Below the pieces are notes generated by a model that saw only the letters and a list, made by a program, of their open reading frames with translations, was not told where the DNA came from and made no database searches. Both the position numbers and the translations under genes were made by a program. Shown here piece by piece: positions 31,355 through 37,863 of a stretch of DNA of 51,432 nt (position 1 is the first letter of the stretch; each line of letters opens with the position of its first letter). The stretch is taken from positions 80,492 to 131,923 of the forward strand of contig MFBU01000005.1 in the NCBI GenBank assembly GCA_001775055.1, given 5' to 3'. This DNA is from Candidatus Curtissbacteria bacterium RIFCSPLOWO2_02_41_11. GTDB taxonomy: Bacteria > Patescibacteriota > Microgenomatia > Curtissbacterales > GWA2-41-24.

Positions 31355-31406
31355 GTTTTGATGACTTCAGACTAACTTATATATGCCGGCCACCCTCGCG
31401 GAGTTT
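31350..31406. repeat. Direct repeat, right copy
   Basis: GTCATGTTTTGATGACTTCA, GACTAACTTATATATGCC and CCCTCGCGGAGTTT, matching 30685-30745. It overlaps the 5' end of the ART-like gene. Confidence 0.88.
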
Positions 31407-31447
31407 CCCTTTGGCCAGCAGCAGTTGTTTTGTGTTAAATTAAGCAT

Positions 31448-32836
31448 ATGCGAGTCAACGAGGCTATTTTTCGTGACTATGACATCCGGGGAATAGTCGG
31501 ACAGGACATTGACGAGGAGTTTGCCAGGGTTTTTGGGCAGGCTCTTGGTACTTATTTAGTTAAAAAGGGCACCAGAAGCGCTTTGGTGGGCTATGATGCC
31601 AGGGAAACGAGCCTTTCTTACTACGGGGCATCTGTTGAGGGAATTTTATCCACAGGTGTCGATGTTATCGAAATCGGCATGGTCACTTCACCGATGTTGT
31701 ACTGGGCGCGCAAGTTCTATCAAATTGACGGGGGCTTGATTATCACCGCTTCTCACAATCCGCCAGAGTTTAATGGTTTTAAACCAGTGGCGGGCGACGG
31801 TGCACTATTTGGTGAAGAAATTCAAAAATTAAAAGAACTTATGATTTCCGAGGATTTTGCAAAAGGAGCAGGAAAATCTCGTAAGCTAGATATTTTTGGC
31901 GAATATAAAAACGATATTGTTGCCAGGGTCAAACTAGCTAGGAGACTAAAAGTAATAGTTGACTGCGGCAATTCTACAGGTGGACCTTATGCTCCCAAGG
32001 TGATTGAGGCAATCGGTGCAGATGTCGAAGAATTGTTTTGCGATATTGATTTTTCCCAGCCAAACCACCCGCCAAATCCACAGGATCCGCGTGCCTATCC
32101 ACAAATAGTCGAAAAGATCAAAAACGGCAAGTATGACGTAGGTTTGGTTTTCGATGGTGATGCTGACAGGCTTGGAGTGGTTGACAATCGGGGCAATATC
32201 GTCTGGGGAGATCAGATTACGGCGCTTTGTGCCAGGCGGATTCTCAAAGATAAACCGGGAGTGTTAATCTTGTTTGAGCTTCAATGCTCAAAAAGTGCAA
32301 CCGATGACGTGGTAAACCATGGTGGTAAGGTTAAATTGATACGGGTCGGCCATTCTTATATCGAAGATGCTTTGCGAGAGGAAAAGGCCGAGCTTGCGGG
32401 AGAGATATCCGGCCATATCTTCTTTGCAGATAGATGGTATACGTTTGATGATGCCATATATGCAGCATGCAGGTTTTTGGAATTTGTTGCTTCGCAAGAT
32501 AAAAGTGTAGAAGAATTAGTAAATAGCCTTCCGGAGTATGTGTCCTCGCCGCTGACCAGAATTTTTGCACCCGACGAGCGCAAATTTAAGATTGTTGGTG
32601 AATTGAAGAGATATTTTGAGAACAAAGGATACAAGATACGAACAATCGACGGAGTTAGAGTTGAATGGGATGACGGCTGGGCGGTTATTCGGGCATCCAA
32701 CACTCAGCCTCAGCTGACTCTGCGTGCCGAGGCGGTAAGCGAGGCTAGACTTGCGGAAATCAAAAAAATCGTCGAAGAAGCACTGTTACCCTATGAAAAA
32801 GAGGGTGTTAAGCTTGAGTGGGGAAAAGTACACTGA
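31448..32836 (+). CDS. Phosphomannomutase/phosphoglucomutase
   Basis: 462 aa alpha-D-phosphohexomutase. Four-domain motifs in order: IFRDYDIRGIVG, phosphoserine loop IITASHNPPEFNGFK (near residue 100), metal loop VFDGDADRLGVVD (near 237), sugar-binding GEISGHIFFADRW (near 320; family GEMSGH) and phosphate-binding RASNTQPQLTLRAEA (near 417). Interconverts hexose-1- and -6-phosphates, feeding galU and surface glycan synthesis. Which sugar it prefers (manB or pgm/algC type) cannot be told. Confidence 0.95.
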   Translation: MRVNEAIFRDYDIRGIVGQDIDEEFARVFGQALGTYLVKKGTRSALVGYDARETSLSYYGASVEGILSTGVDVIEIGMVTSPMLYWARKFYQIDGGLIITASHNPPEFNGFKPVAGDGALFGEEIQKLKELMISEDFAKGAGKSRKLDIFGEYKNDIVARVKLARRLKVIVDCGNSTGGPYAPKVIEAIGADVEELFCDIDFSQPNHPPNPQDPRAYPQIVEKIKNGKYDVGLVFDGDADRLGVVDNRGNIVWGDQITALCARRILKDKPGVLILFELQCSKSATDDVVNHGGKVKLIRVGHSYIEDALREEKAELAGEISGHIFFADRWYTFDDAIYAACRFLEFVASQDKSVEELVNSLPEYVSSPLTRIFAPDERKFKIVGELKRYFENKGYKIRTIDGVRVEWDDGWAVIRASNTQPQLTLRAEAVSEARLAEIKKIVEEALLPYEKEGVKLEWGKVH

Positions 32837-32914
32837 GGAACAATTGACACTTGACAACTGACAAGTAACAGTAAGCGCAAATGTCAAATGTAAAATGTCA
32901 ATTGTCAGATGTTT
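32837..32914. repeat. Two-arm TTGACAA heptamer element between convergent genes
   Basis: Left arm CAATTGACACTTGACAACTG and right arm ATGTAAAATGTCAATTGTCA are inverted, separated by AGTAAGCGC. It could act as a transcription barrier for both genes, but there is no T-run. Confidence 0.85.
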
Positions 32915-33661
32915 CTACTCATTGAGTATTTTAAGTACTTGATTATGCAAAAGGCCGTTGGTGGCGACGGCGTTGCCGGAAGTAAGAGAGAATTTGCCGG
33001 AAAAGTCCGTAAATTTACCACCAGCTTCGGTGACTAAGATAGCAGGTGCAGCAAAATCATGCATTGCTCCGTAGGACTCAAGCATGACATCAGCTTTTCC
33101 TTCTAAGAAAAATTTAAGGTTGAGATTGCCGTAACTTCGGCCAGCTCTGGCAATTGCACAAATTTTGGTGAGCTTACCCATTCTGTCAAACTGGATAAAC
33201 CTTTTGATTGTTCCAAAACAAACATAGGCCTCCTTAAGTTTTTTGGTTTTGGAGACTTGGACCTTTTGATCATTGATAAAAGCTCCTTTGCTTTTCTGAG
33301 CGATCAGTAAATCGCTTGCGACTGGGAAATAGACAACGCCAATTAAAGGATTTTTGTCGCAAAGCACAGCTATGAAGACCGCCCAAAATGGAAAATTACG
33401 GATAAAATCGCGGGTGCCGTCGATAGGGTCGATGACCCATTGGAAGCGGGAGTTGGGATTAACGGGCGGTAATTCTTCGCCGATGATGCCGTGGTCTGGG
33501 AATTTTTTGGTGATGATTTTGCGGATAAGTTTTTCAGCCTCGATATCGGCGCGGGTGACGGGGGAGTTATCCGGTTTGTAGGTGACTTTAGGCTGAGATT
33601 TAAAGTAGCGGTAAGCTAGCTGGCCGGCTTTTTGAGCTGCCTCAATGGCCGTGTTGATCAT
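32915..33661 (-). CDS. Inositol monophosphatase family phosphatase (IMPase/HisN/CysQ-like)
   Basis: 248 aa from ATG 33661; the ORF track start (33697) would place codons inside the promoter. Motifs: DNSPVTRADIEAEK, IIGEE, metal site WVIDPIDGTRDFIRNFPFW, and the second metal site MHDFAAPAILVTEAGGKFTD. Mg-dependent hydrolysis of a sugar or nucleotide phosphate; the TRDF variant is common among histidinol-phosphatase and inositol-phosphatase members. The promoter abuts the ATG, so it is probably translated from a leaderless mRNA. Confidence 0.9.
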   Translation of the reverse strand: MINTAIEAAQKAGQLAYRYFKSQPKVTYKPDNSPVTRADIEAEKLIRKIITKKFPDHGIIGEELPPVNPNSRFQWVIDPIDGTRDFIRNFPFWAVFIAVLCDKNPLIGVVYFPVASDLLIAQKSKGAFINDQKVQVSKTKKLKEAYVCFGTIKRFIQFDRMGKLTKICAIARAGRSYGNLNLKFFLEGKADVMLESYGAMHDFAAPAILVTEAGGKFTDFSGKFSLTSGNAVATNGLLHNQVLKILNE

Positions 33662-33668
33662 TTGGGTT

Positions 33669-33697
33669 AGTATACAAGTTACAAGTGAATTTAACAA
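33669..33697 (-). promoter_or_regulatory. Promoter for a leaderless IMPase-like mRNA
   Basis: On the minus strand: TTGTTA (33692-33697), 17-nt spacer, TATACT (33669-33674), then AACCCAA and ATG 33661. The start site would coincide with the ATG. The -35 hexamer belongs to a TTAACAA/TTGTTAA heptamer array. Confidence 0.65.
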
Positions 33698-33790
33698 TTA
33701 ACATTTGACATTTAACAATTAACGAGGGATTAGGATAAACTTTGAAGTATGAAGCACGAAATCCGATATCCGATATTTGAAATCTGAAAG

Positions 33791-34006
33791 TTACAGAGTG
33801 GTTTTGGTTTCAGGCGCACCGCTTGGCTGGCCTAATAACCATAACACTGCTTCTTTTTTATAGCGCCTGTCACCGCGGGAATTAATGCGGATTGCCGGCA
33901 GTTTACCGCGTTTACCCCAGCGTTTAATGGTTAAGGGCGCAACTCGTAAGATTTTGGCAACTTCTTTAACGGTTAAAAGATCTGGCCATTCATCGCCGAG
34001 CGACAT
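33791..34006 (-). CDS. Excisionase/MerR-type helix-turn-helix DNA-binding protein
   Basis: 71 aa. LLTVKEVAKILRVAPLTIKRWGKRGKLPAIRINSRGDRRYKKEAVLWLLG is a textbook HTH_17 domain (excisionase family). A perfect ribosome site AAAGGAGGT precedes ATG 34006, unlike most genes here. Targets unknown; possibilities include regulation of the ribosomal cluster or of a mobile element. It is downstream of rplL on the same strand but separated from it by repeats. Confidence 0.88.
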   Translation of the reverse strand: MSLGDEWPDLLTVKEVAKILRVAPLTIKRWGKRGKLPAIRINSRGDRRYKKEAVLWLLGQPSGAPETKTTL

Positions 34007-34017
34007 TTGAACCTCCT

Positions 34018-34080
34018 TTGAGATTAGTTGGGTAGTTTGGTAGTTGGGTAGTTTGGTAGTAGTAGTTTTCTATAAAGGAG
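34018..34080. repeat. TTGGTAG/TAGTTTGG array
   Basis: TAGTTGGGTAGTTTGGTAGT tandem units directly upstream of the HTH gene; on the minus strand these read ACTACCAAACTACCC. Confidence 0.85.
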
Positions 34081-34242
34081 TTTAACATTCTATAGACTCA
34101 AAGATTCAATTTCGAACTCGACTATATCACGCGGATAAAAAAGAGGTCAAGTAGGCAAAACGCGGAACAATGCTTAAAGACTAAGGACTAAAGCAAGAAT
34201 TTTCTATCTGCTTTAGTCGTTCGTCGTTAGTCGTTTGACAAA

Positions 34243-34308
34243 TTATTTTAGCTCTACTTTTGCCCCTGCTGCCTCTAATTTAGTCTTAGCCTCGTTGGCT
34301 GTTTCTTT
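34243..34308 (-). pseudogene. Orphan 3' end of an L7/L12 gene
   Basis: Reading the minus strand gives [21 protein letters not shown] and TAA at 34243-34245. This is the same C-terminus as intact rplL upstream ([21 protein letters not shown]), but the DNA differs at many third positions. A GGCCCGCAGTCCT element lies between the two copies. It looks like the native tail left when the rest of the gene was replaced, or the remnant of a second rplL. Confidence 0.85.
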
Positions 34309-34310
34309 TA

Positions 34311-34343
34311 GGCCCGCAGTCCTGTTAGGACGAGGACCGCAAG
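34311..34343. repeat. GGCCCGCAGTCCT/AGGACGAGGACC palindromic element
   Basis: GGCCCGCAGTCCTGTTAGGAC followed by GAGGACCGCAAG, near-identical to 9321-9353. It sits exactly between the rplL tail remnant and the rplL stop region. Confidence 0.88.
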
Positions 34344-34365
34344 GAAAATGCGATCGAGATCTTGA

Positions 34366-34890
34366 TTACTTGAGTTCGACCTTGGCTCCAGCGGTCTCCA
34401 GCTTAGTTTTAGCTTCCTGAGCATTTTCCTTATTAACCCCAGTTAAAATTTCTTTTGGTGGGGCATCAACCAAGTCTTTTGTCTCTTTTAAGCCTAAAGT
34501 TGGTACAATTTCGCGAACCGCCTTAATCACCGAGATTTTATTGGCTCCGGAATCGGTAAGTATTACATTAAAGGTTGTTTGCTCGCTGGCAGCTTCTTCA
34601 CCGCCGGCAGCAGGAGCGGACCCAGCGGTAGCAGCAGCCATGGGTACGGCCGCAGTTACGCCGAATTTTTCTTCTAGTGCTTTTACCAGTTCTGAAAGTT
34701 CCAGAACCGAAAGTTCTTCAATATCCTTGATGATGCCTTCTAGTTTTTTGCCGACCTTAACAGAAGGTTGGGAAGGCTTGGATGGTTTAGACGGTTCAGA
34801 GGATTCTTGCTTTTTTTCTTCATTCTTTCCCTCTTTACCTTCCGAGTCTTCTGCATCTTCATTACCTTGTTTTGTGTTATTATCTGCCAT
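34366..34890 (-). CDS. rplL: Ribosomal protein bL12 (L7/L12) with N-terminal extension
   Basis: 174 aa against a usual 120-125. Residues about 48-174 are canonical: [24 protein letters not shown], an Ala/Gly hinge, then [36 protein letters not shown]. The first 47 residues are an acidic Lys/Glu/Gln stretch plus [13 protein letters not shown] encoded by CTTCTCAAC-like nonamers. A strong ribosome site (AAGGAGGTGA) sets ATG 34890. It forms the ribosomal stalk that recruits translation factors, and is cotranscribed with rplJ. Confidence 0.95.
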   Translation of the reverse strand: MADNNTKQGNEDAEDSEGKEGKNEEKKQESSEPSKPSKPSQPSVKVGKKLEGIIKDIEELSVLELSELVKALEEKFGVTAAVPMAAATAGSAPAAGGEEAASEQTTFNVILTDSGANKISVIKAVREIVPTLGLKETKDLVDAPPKEILTGVNKENAQEAKTKLETAGAKVELK

Positions 34891-34911
34891 TTATAATCAC
34901 CTCCTTAACGT

Positions 34912-34973
34912 CTAGTGACTAGGAAACTAGAGTCTAGGAAAACTAGACCCTAGACTCTAACTAACTAGACCCT
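34912..34973. repeat. Two-arm CTAGTGA/CTAGACC heptamer element between rplJ and rplL
   Basis: GTCTAGTGACTAGGAAACTA then AGAGTCTAGGAAAACTAGAC, and CCTAGACTCTAACTAACTAG. The arms are inverted. It interrupts the normally tight rplJ-rplL junction. Confidence 0.88.
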
Positions 34974-35503
34974 GACTTTGCTTTCTGATCGAGAACTGAA
35001 ATTAAATTTCTGAGATTGGCTTGTAGAACATAAACAAGGCCATAAAGCGGTGAGGCGATAGCACCGACGACTTTGGCTTGTAGAATATTGCGGTCGGGGA
35101 TTTTGGATAGAGCCTCAAGAGCAACCGCATCCAAAAAATCCTTGCCGAAAAAAGCAAATTTGAATTTGGGCAGTCCCAAAGTTTTAATAAATTCGGCAAT
35201 CGCTTTAACCGGTGCGATTTCGTCTTGATATGCAAGGATGGCGACTGTTGGGCCGGTAAGTTGATAGTTGGTAGCGGGCAGTTGGTAGTTGGTTAGTATT
35301 AGCGCGCGTGCAAGAAGCGTATTTTTGGCGATGATTAGTTCGCCGTTTGCTTCTTTTACTTTTTGGCGAAGACTGTTGATTTGATTGGCGCCAAGTCCGT
35401 GATAGTCGGCAAAGGCCAAAACCTTGGCTTTTGAGATTTTTTCGCCCAAAGTATTGATTGTTTCCGTCTTAATTTGGCGCGCTTTAGATTTTGTTTGATC
35501 CAT
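34961..35503 (-). CDS. rplJ: Ribosomal protein uL10
   Basis: 180 aa. Family features: IKTETINTLGEKISKAKVLAFADYHGLGANQINSLRQKVKEANGELIIAKNTLLARAL, then GPTVAILAYQDEIAPVKAIAEF. It anchors L7/L12 to 23S rRNA and represses its own leader in many bacteria. About residues 71-84 (LTNYQLPATNYQL) are encoded by an in-frame ACTACCA array at a surface position before the GPT strand. The last residues (DQKAKSGSS) run into the next repeat element. Confidence 0.95.
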   Translation of the reverse strand: MDQTKSKARQIKTETINTLGEKISKAKVLAFADYHGLGANQINSLRQKVKEANGELIIAKNTLLARALILTNYQLPATNYQLTGPTVAILAYQDEIAPVKAIAEFIKTLGLPKFKFAFFGKDFLDAVALEALSKIPDRNILQAKVVGAIASPLYGLVYVLQANLRNLISVLDQKAKSGSS

Positions 35504-35508
35504 TTTTT

Positions 35509-35571
35509 TATATCAGCAGATCGCCCTTCGATCCTTCGACAGGCTCAGGACTCAGGGCGCTCCTCTGATAT
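35509..35571. repeat. TATATCAG...CTGATAT palindromic element in the rplJ leader
   Basis: Same termini as 12633-12699 with a core CGATCCTTCGACAGGCTCAGG. It lies between the attenuator and the rplJ start, immediately upstream of the ATG. Confidence 0.82.
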
Positions 35572-35589
35572 TTTTTGAACAAAATGTTC

Positions 35590-35623
35590 AAAAAAGAAAA
35601 ATGCGCTCCGAAGACGAGCGCAT
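35590..35623 (-). terminator. Attenuator terminator of the L10 leader
   Basis: 8-bp stem ATGCGCTC/GAGCGCAT, 7-nt loop, and a T-rich tail on the minus strand. Confidence 0.87.
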
Positions 35624-35702
35624 CAAAATTGCTGATAATGCCTGCGTAGGCCTCAATTAAGTTCTTCGATAATACTCAGAACACCTACGGTCTTCGGATT
35701 GT
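35590..35702 (-). ncRNA. Ribosomal protein L10 leader with attenuator
   Basis: On the minus strand: CCGAAGACCGTAGGTG, an internal hairpin, then TTAATTGAGGCCTACGCAGG, the conserved L10/L12-binding leader pattern. It is followed by an intrinsic terminator ATGCGCTC-GTCTTCG-GAGCGCAT with TTTTTCTTTTTT. The 5' part TCCGAAGAC is exactly complementary (9 nt) to the terminator loop GTCTTCGGA, giving a ready antiterminator. It controls rplJ-rplL by excess L10(L12)4. Confidence 0.88.
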
Positions 35703-35708
35703 TGAGAA

Positions 35709-35738
35709 ACTATAACAACTAGCTGTTGTTTTTGTCAA
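35709..35738 (-). promoter_or_regulatory. rplJ-rplL promoter
   Basis: Minus strand TTGACA (35733-35738), 18-nt spacer, TATAGT (35709-35714); the alternative TTATAG gives spacer 17. It starts transcription just before the L10 leader. Confidence 0.75.
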
Positions 35739-35756
35739 GACAGATCGGAGACAATT

Positions 35757-35806
35757 AAAAAAGCCTCCAATATCCGCCGATCGGGCGGACATCTTGAGGC
35801 TTTTTT
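35757..35806. terminator. Bidirectional intrinsic terminator
   Basis: AAAAAAGCCTC...GAGGCTTTTTT with an inner CCGCC/GGCGG stem. It ends the transcript carrying the 28-aa ORF and separates it from the rplJ promoter. Confidence 0.93.
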
Positions 35807-35826
35807 AAATTATCAAAATCCAATCT

Positions 35827-35913
35827 TTACTCAGAACTTTCCTCGTCTTTTGATTCTTCTTTTTCTTCCTCTTCGTCATCACCGTTTGGTTGTACTGTGT
35901 CTTCATCAATCAT
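35827..35913 (-). CDS. 28-aa highly acidic microprotein (absent from the ORF track)
   Basis: ATG 35913 to TAA 35827 gives MIDEDTVQPNGDDEEEEKEE and SKDEESSE, more than half Asp/Glu. A perfect AAGGAGGTGAG lies upstream (13 nt from GGAGG to ATG, somewhat long). It sits between a structured leader and the terminator at 35757-35806. No family is known to me. It could be a translated small protein or a leader peptide. Confidence 0.6.
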   Translation of the reverse strand: MIDEDTVQPNGDDEEEEKEESKDEESSE

Positions 35914-36120
35914 TTTCGTTTTCTCACCTCCTTCGTCGGAATAACTCCTATTAGTTTTTGTCTGCTGGTTGGCAGACTTCAAACTTAGTCGTATTCCTCC
36001 TCTCCAAAACTCTGTGAGTTTTGGGTTTTAGTCTGAAAGGTTTCCCCATGACAAGTTTCAATAAAACTTGGCAGTGGGAATTCAGACCCTGTACCATCTG
36101 GTACGGGGCAGACTTTTTTA
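35914..36120 (-). ncRNA. Structured leader RNA candidate upstream of the acidic microprotein
   Basis: Minus strand: a closing stem AGTCTG/CAGACT encloses two hairpins (GTACC-AGAT-GGTAC extended by CCC/GGG, and CAAGTTT-TATTG-AAACTTG), giving a three-way junction. Then come hairpin CCAAAACTC-ACA-GAGTTTTGG, a free GAGGAGG, and hairpin GTCTGC-CAACCA-GCAGAC. A weak 62-aa ORF (35951-36139) overlaps it. It matches no riboswitch class I can name. Possibly a cis-regulatory RNA for the microprotein, or an independent small RNA. Confidence 0.45.
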
Positions 36121-36130
36121 AGTAGCGGTA

Positions 36131-36159
36131 AGGTATCAAAACAGAGCTTAATTTGTCAA
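36131..36159 (-). promoter_or_regulatory. Probable promoter of the structured RNA transcript
   Basis: Minus strand TTGACA (36154-36159), 17-nt spacer, ATACCT (36131-36136). Perfect -35, weak -10. Confidence 0.5.
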
Positions 36160-36254
36160 GCCCCCCGTTAGAAGTTTGGTTTTAAAGTCTTATCTTGCGT
36201 ATCGTTTTTTTTGGATTACTATACTTCTGGCGGGGCAAGCCCTTAAAGAGATTA

Positions 36255-37247
36255 TCAATTAATTGTGGTGATGTCAGTTTTAATAGGTGGACTCATGGTT
36301 GATGTCAATGTTGCTTTTTTGATTTTGGCAGGACCGATTGCGGTAACTAAAGCTTTGAGATTTTCCGTTAATTGTTCGGGCTTATAAGAAAGCTTACCGA
36401 GTTTTGTGTGAACAATTGGTGCACTTGGGTCCGTTTTGTACTCGAAAGTGGCGCTGGCGGCGCCCTCAAGGGCGCTTACGACATTTTCAACCACCGTATT
36501 GTTTTTGGGATTAGGCATTAGACCGGCTGGTCCTAAGATTTTGGCAATTTTCGCCAAAGCCGGCATAAATTTAGGTTGGGCTAAGACCATGTCAAAATCT
36601 CGGTTGGGTTTTAGTTTGCCGGATTCAATGTCGGCAATAGTATTTTCATTACCCCAGATGATATGTTTATCGCTGATGGATGATTGTTTACCTGCTTTAC
36701 CAGCAGGTGGGTCGGAGAATACAAGAATCTTCCTTTCTTTTTTTACGGCGACCGCGTGAGGAAAATTGACAGAACCGCGAACATTTTTGTCGGTAACATT
36801 AAAATGGACTTCAACAGTAGGGTCAAAGCGAGTTATAGAAGTTTTGTATAAAAGATCGATGGCTTCGGCGGCCGGATAGATTTTATTTTTGTCAATTAGA
36901 GCAGTCGCGACCAGATATTTTTTGCCGGTGTGGCGAAGTTTCTTGGTAACTATTGGCACTGATTGCTTTTTGATCACTGGAGGCACAGAAGGTTCTGGGA
37001 GCACAGAGGGTGGAGAGGGTTGAGAAGGCTCGGAGGGTTGGGAGGGTACAGAGGGTTCAGAAGGTTGAGAGGACGTGGAAGGAGGGGTAATTTTTTGTTC
37101 CTCAGGCTCTTTTGAGACCTCAGCCTTCGGTTTCTTCTCCTGCCTGATTTTGGCCAGGCCGGACAATTTCTCCGCGTGCTTTCGGGAGGTTTTAATCTCC
37201 TTCTGTTCACCCGATAGATCGATGACTTTAATACGTGTTGTCCCCAT
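36255..37247 (-). CDS. rplA: Ribosomal protein uL1 with long repeat-derived N-terminal extension
   Basis: 330 aa against a usual 225-235. The L1 body starts near residue 110: KKYLVATALIDKNKIYPAAEAIDLLYKTS, then VHFNVTDKNVRGSVNFPHAV, ILGPAGLMPNPKNNTVVENV and the conserved C-terminal strand. Residues about 50-95 are SQPSEPSVPSQPSEPSQPSP from CTTCTCAAC-like nonamers; residues 1-48 are a basic unique segment. PPAGKAGKQSS near 178 is encoded by a CCTGCTGGTAAAGCAGG palindrome. It binds the 23S rRNA L1 stalk. ATG 37247 has no strong ribosome site. Confidence 0.94.
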   Translation of the reverse strand: MGTTRIKVIDLSGEQKEIKTSRKHAEKLSGLAKIRQEKKPKAEVSKEPEEQKITPPSTSSQPSEPSVPSQPSEPSQPSPPSVLPEPSVPPVIKKQSVPIVTKKLRHTGKKYLVATALIDKNKIYPAAEAIDLLYKTSITRFDPTVEVHFNVTDKNVRGSVNFPHAVAVKKERKILVFSDPPAGKAGKQSSISDKHIIWGNENTIADIESGKLKPNRDFDMVLAQPKFMPALAKIAKILGPAGLMPNPKNNTVVENVVSALEGAASATFEYKTDPSAPIVHTKLGKLSYKPEQLTENLKALVTAIGPAKIKKATLTSTMSPPIKTDITTIN

Positions 37248-37317
37248 GGTTTTAATTGAAAATTGAAAACTGAAAATTGAAAAAATACATTTAAAATTTT
37301 AAATTTTACTTTTTAAA

Positions 37318-37359
37318 TCAGTTAGTGATTTCAACCCCCATTGATTTGGCAGTTCCCTC
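37318..37359 (-). pseudogene. Orphan 3' end of an L11 gene
   Basis: Minus strand reads EGTAKSMGVEITN and TGA (37318-37320). The intact rplK upstream ends TGTAKSMGIEVEE. The protein is nearly the same but the DNA is diverged, and a TTCGACAAGCTCAGGG element lies between. Same architecture as the rplL tail. Confidence 0.83.
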
Positions 37360-37386
37360 GACCCTTCGACAAGCTCAGGGCAAGCT
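37360..37386. repeat. TTCGACAAGCTCAGGG element
   Basis: GACCCTTCGACAAGCTCAGG then GCAAGCT. Related copies lie at about 20304-20335 (in frame), 35525-35555 (diverged) and 19308-19376 (diverged). Its edge GCTATTC provides the rplK stop codon. Confidence 0.85.
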
Positions 37387-37810
37387 ATTCTTCAACCTCG
37401 ATGCCCATACTTTTGGCTGTGCCTGTGACTATGCGGATTGCGGCGTCAAGGTTTTTGGTATTTAAATCCGGCAGTTTAACTTCTGCGATTTTTTGGGCTT
37501 GCGCTCTGGTCAACTTGCCGACAATTTCTTTGCCGGCGGCCCCTGTGCCTTTTTCCAAGGCAAGGGCCTTTTTGATTAGTTCGGCAACAGGCGGTTTTTT
37601 GACGATGAAAGAAAATGTACGATCCTCATAAACGGTAATGACCGCCGGTAAGATTGTACCTTTTTGCTCTTGGGTTTTTTCGTTAAAGGATCGGACAAAA
37701 TCCATGATCGGCAAGCCGTGCTGGCCCAGAGCCGGCCCGACCGGCGGTGCGGCAGTGGCCTCGCCGGCGGCGATATTAAGCTTGATGATTGTTTTAATCT
37801 TCTTAGCCAT
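37385..37810 (-). CDS. rplK: Ribosomal protein uL11
   Basis: 141 aa, standard length. IKTIIKLNIAAGEATAAPPVGPALGQHGLPIMDFVRSFNEKT at the N-terminus and the rRNA-binding C-terminal domain ending VTGTAKSMGIEVEE. Part of the GTPase-associated centre. The TAG stop lies at the edge of a palindromic element, beyond which a second, diverged L11 tail is found. It is followed by rplA, as usual. Confidence 0.97.
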   Translation of the reverse strand: MAKKIKTIIKLNIAAGEATAAPPVGPALGQHGLPIMDFVRSFNEKTQEQKGTILPAVITVYEDRTFSFIVKKPPVAELIKKALALEKGTGAAGKEIVGKLTRAQAQKIAEVKLPDLNTKNLDAAIRIVTGTAKSMGIEVEE

Positions 37811-37863
37811 TTTTTAGATTATCACGGATGATAACGAATTTTTGTGGATTTGTCCAATGATAA

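Noticed and set aside
30685-31406. Insertion sequence with transposase
   Set aside because: The gene between the direct repeats has no DDE, serine or tyrosine recombinase motifs and there are no terminal inverted repeats; treated as a cargo cassette of unknown mechanism.
34243-34308. Recent tandem duplication of the rplL 3' end
   Set aside because: The two copies differ at many synonymous positions, so allele replacement or an old paralogue is more likely than fresh duplication.
35951-36139. 62-aa ORF between rplA and rplJ as a real gene
   Set aside because: It overlaps strong hairpins and lacks a ribosome site and any recognisable family; the 28-aa ORF downstream has a much better start context.
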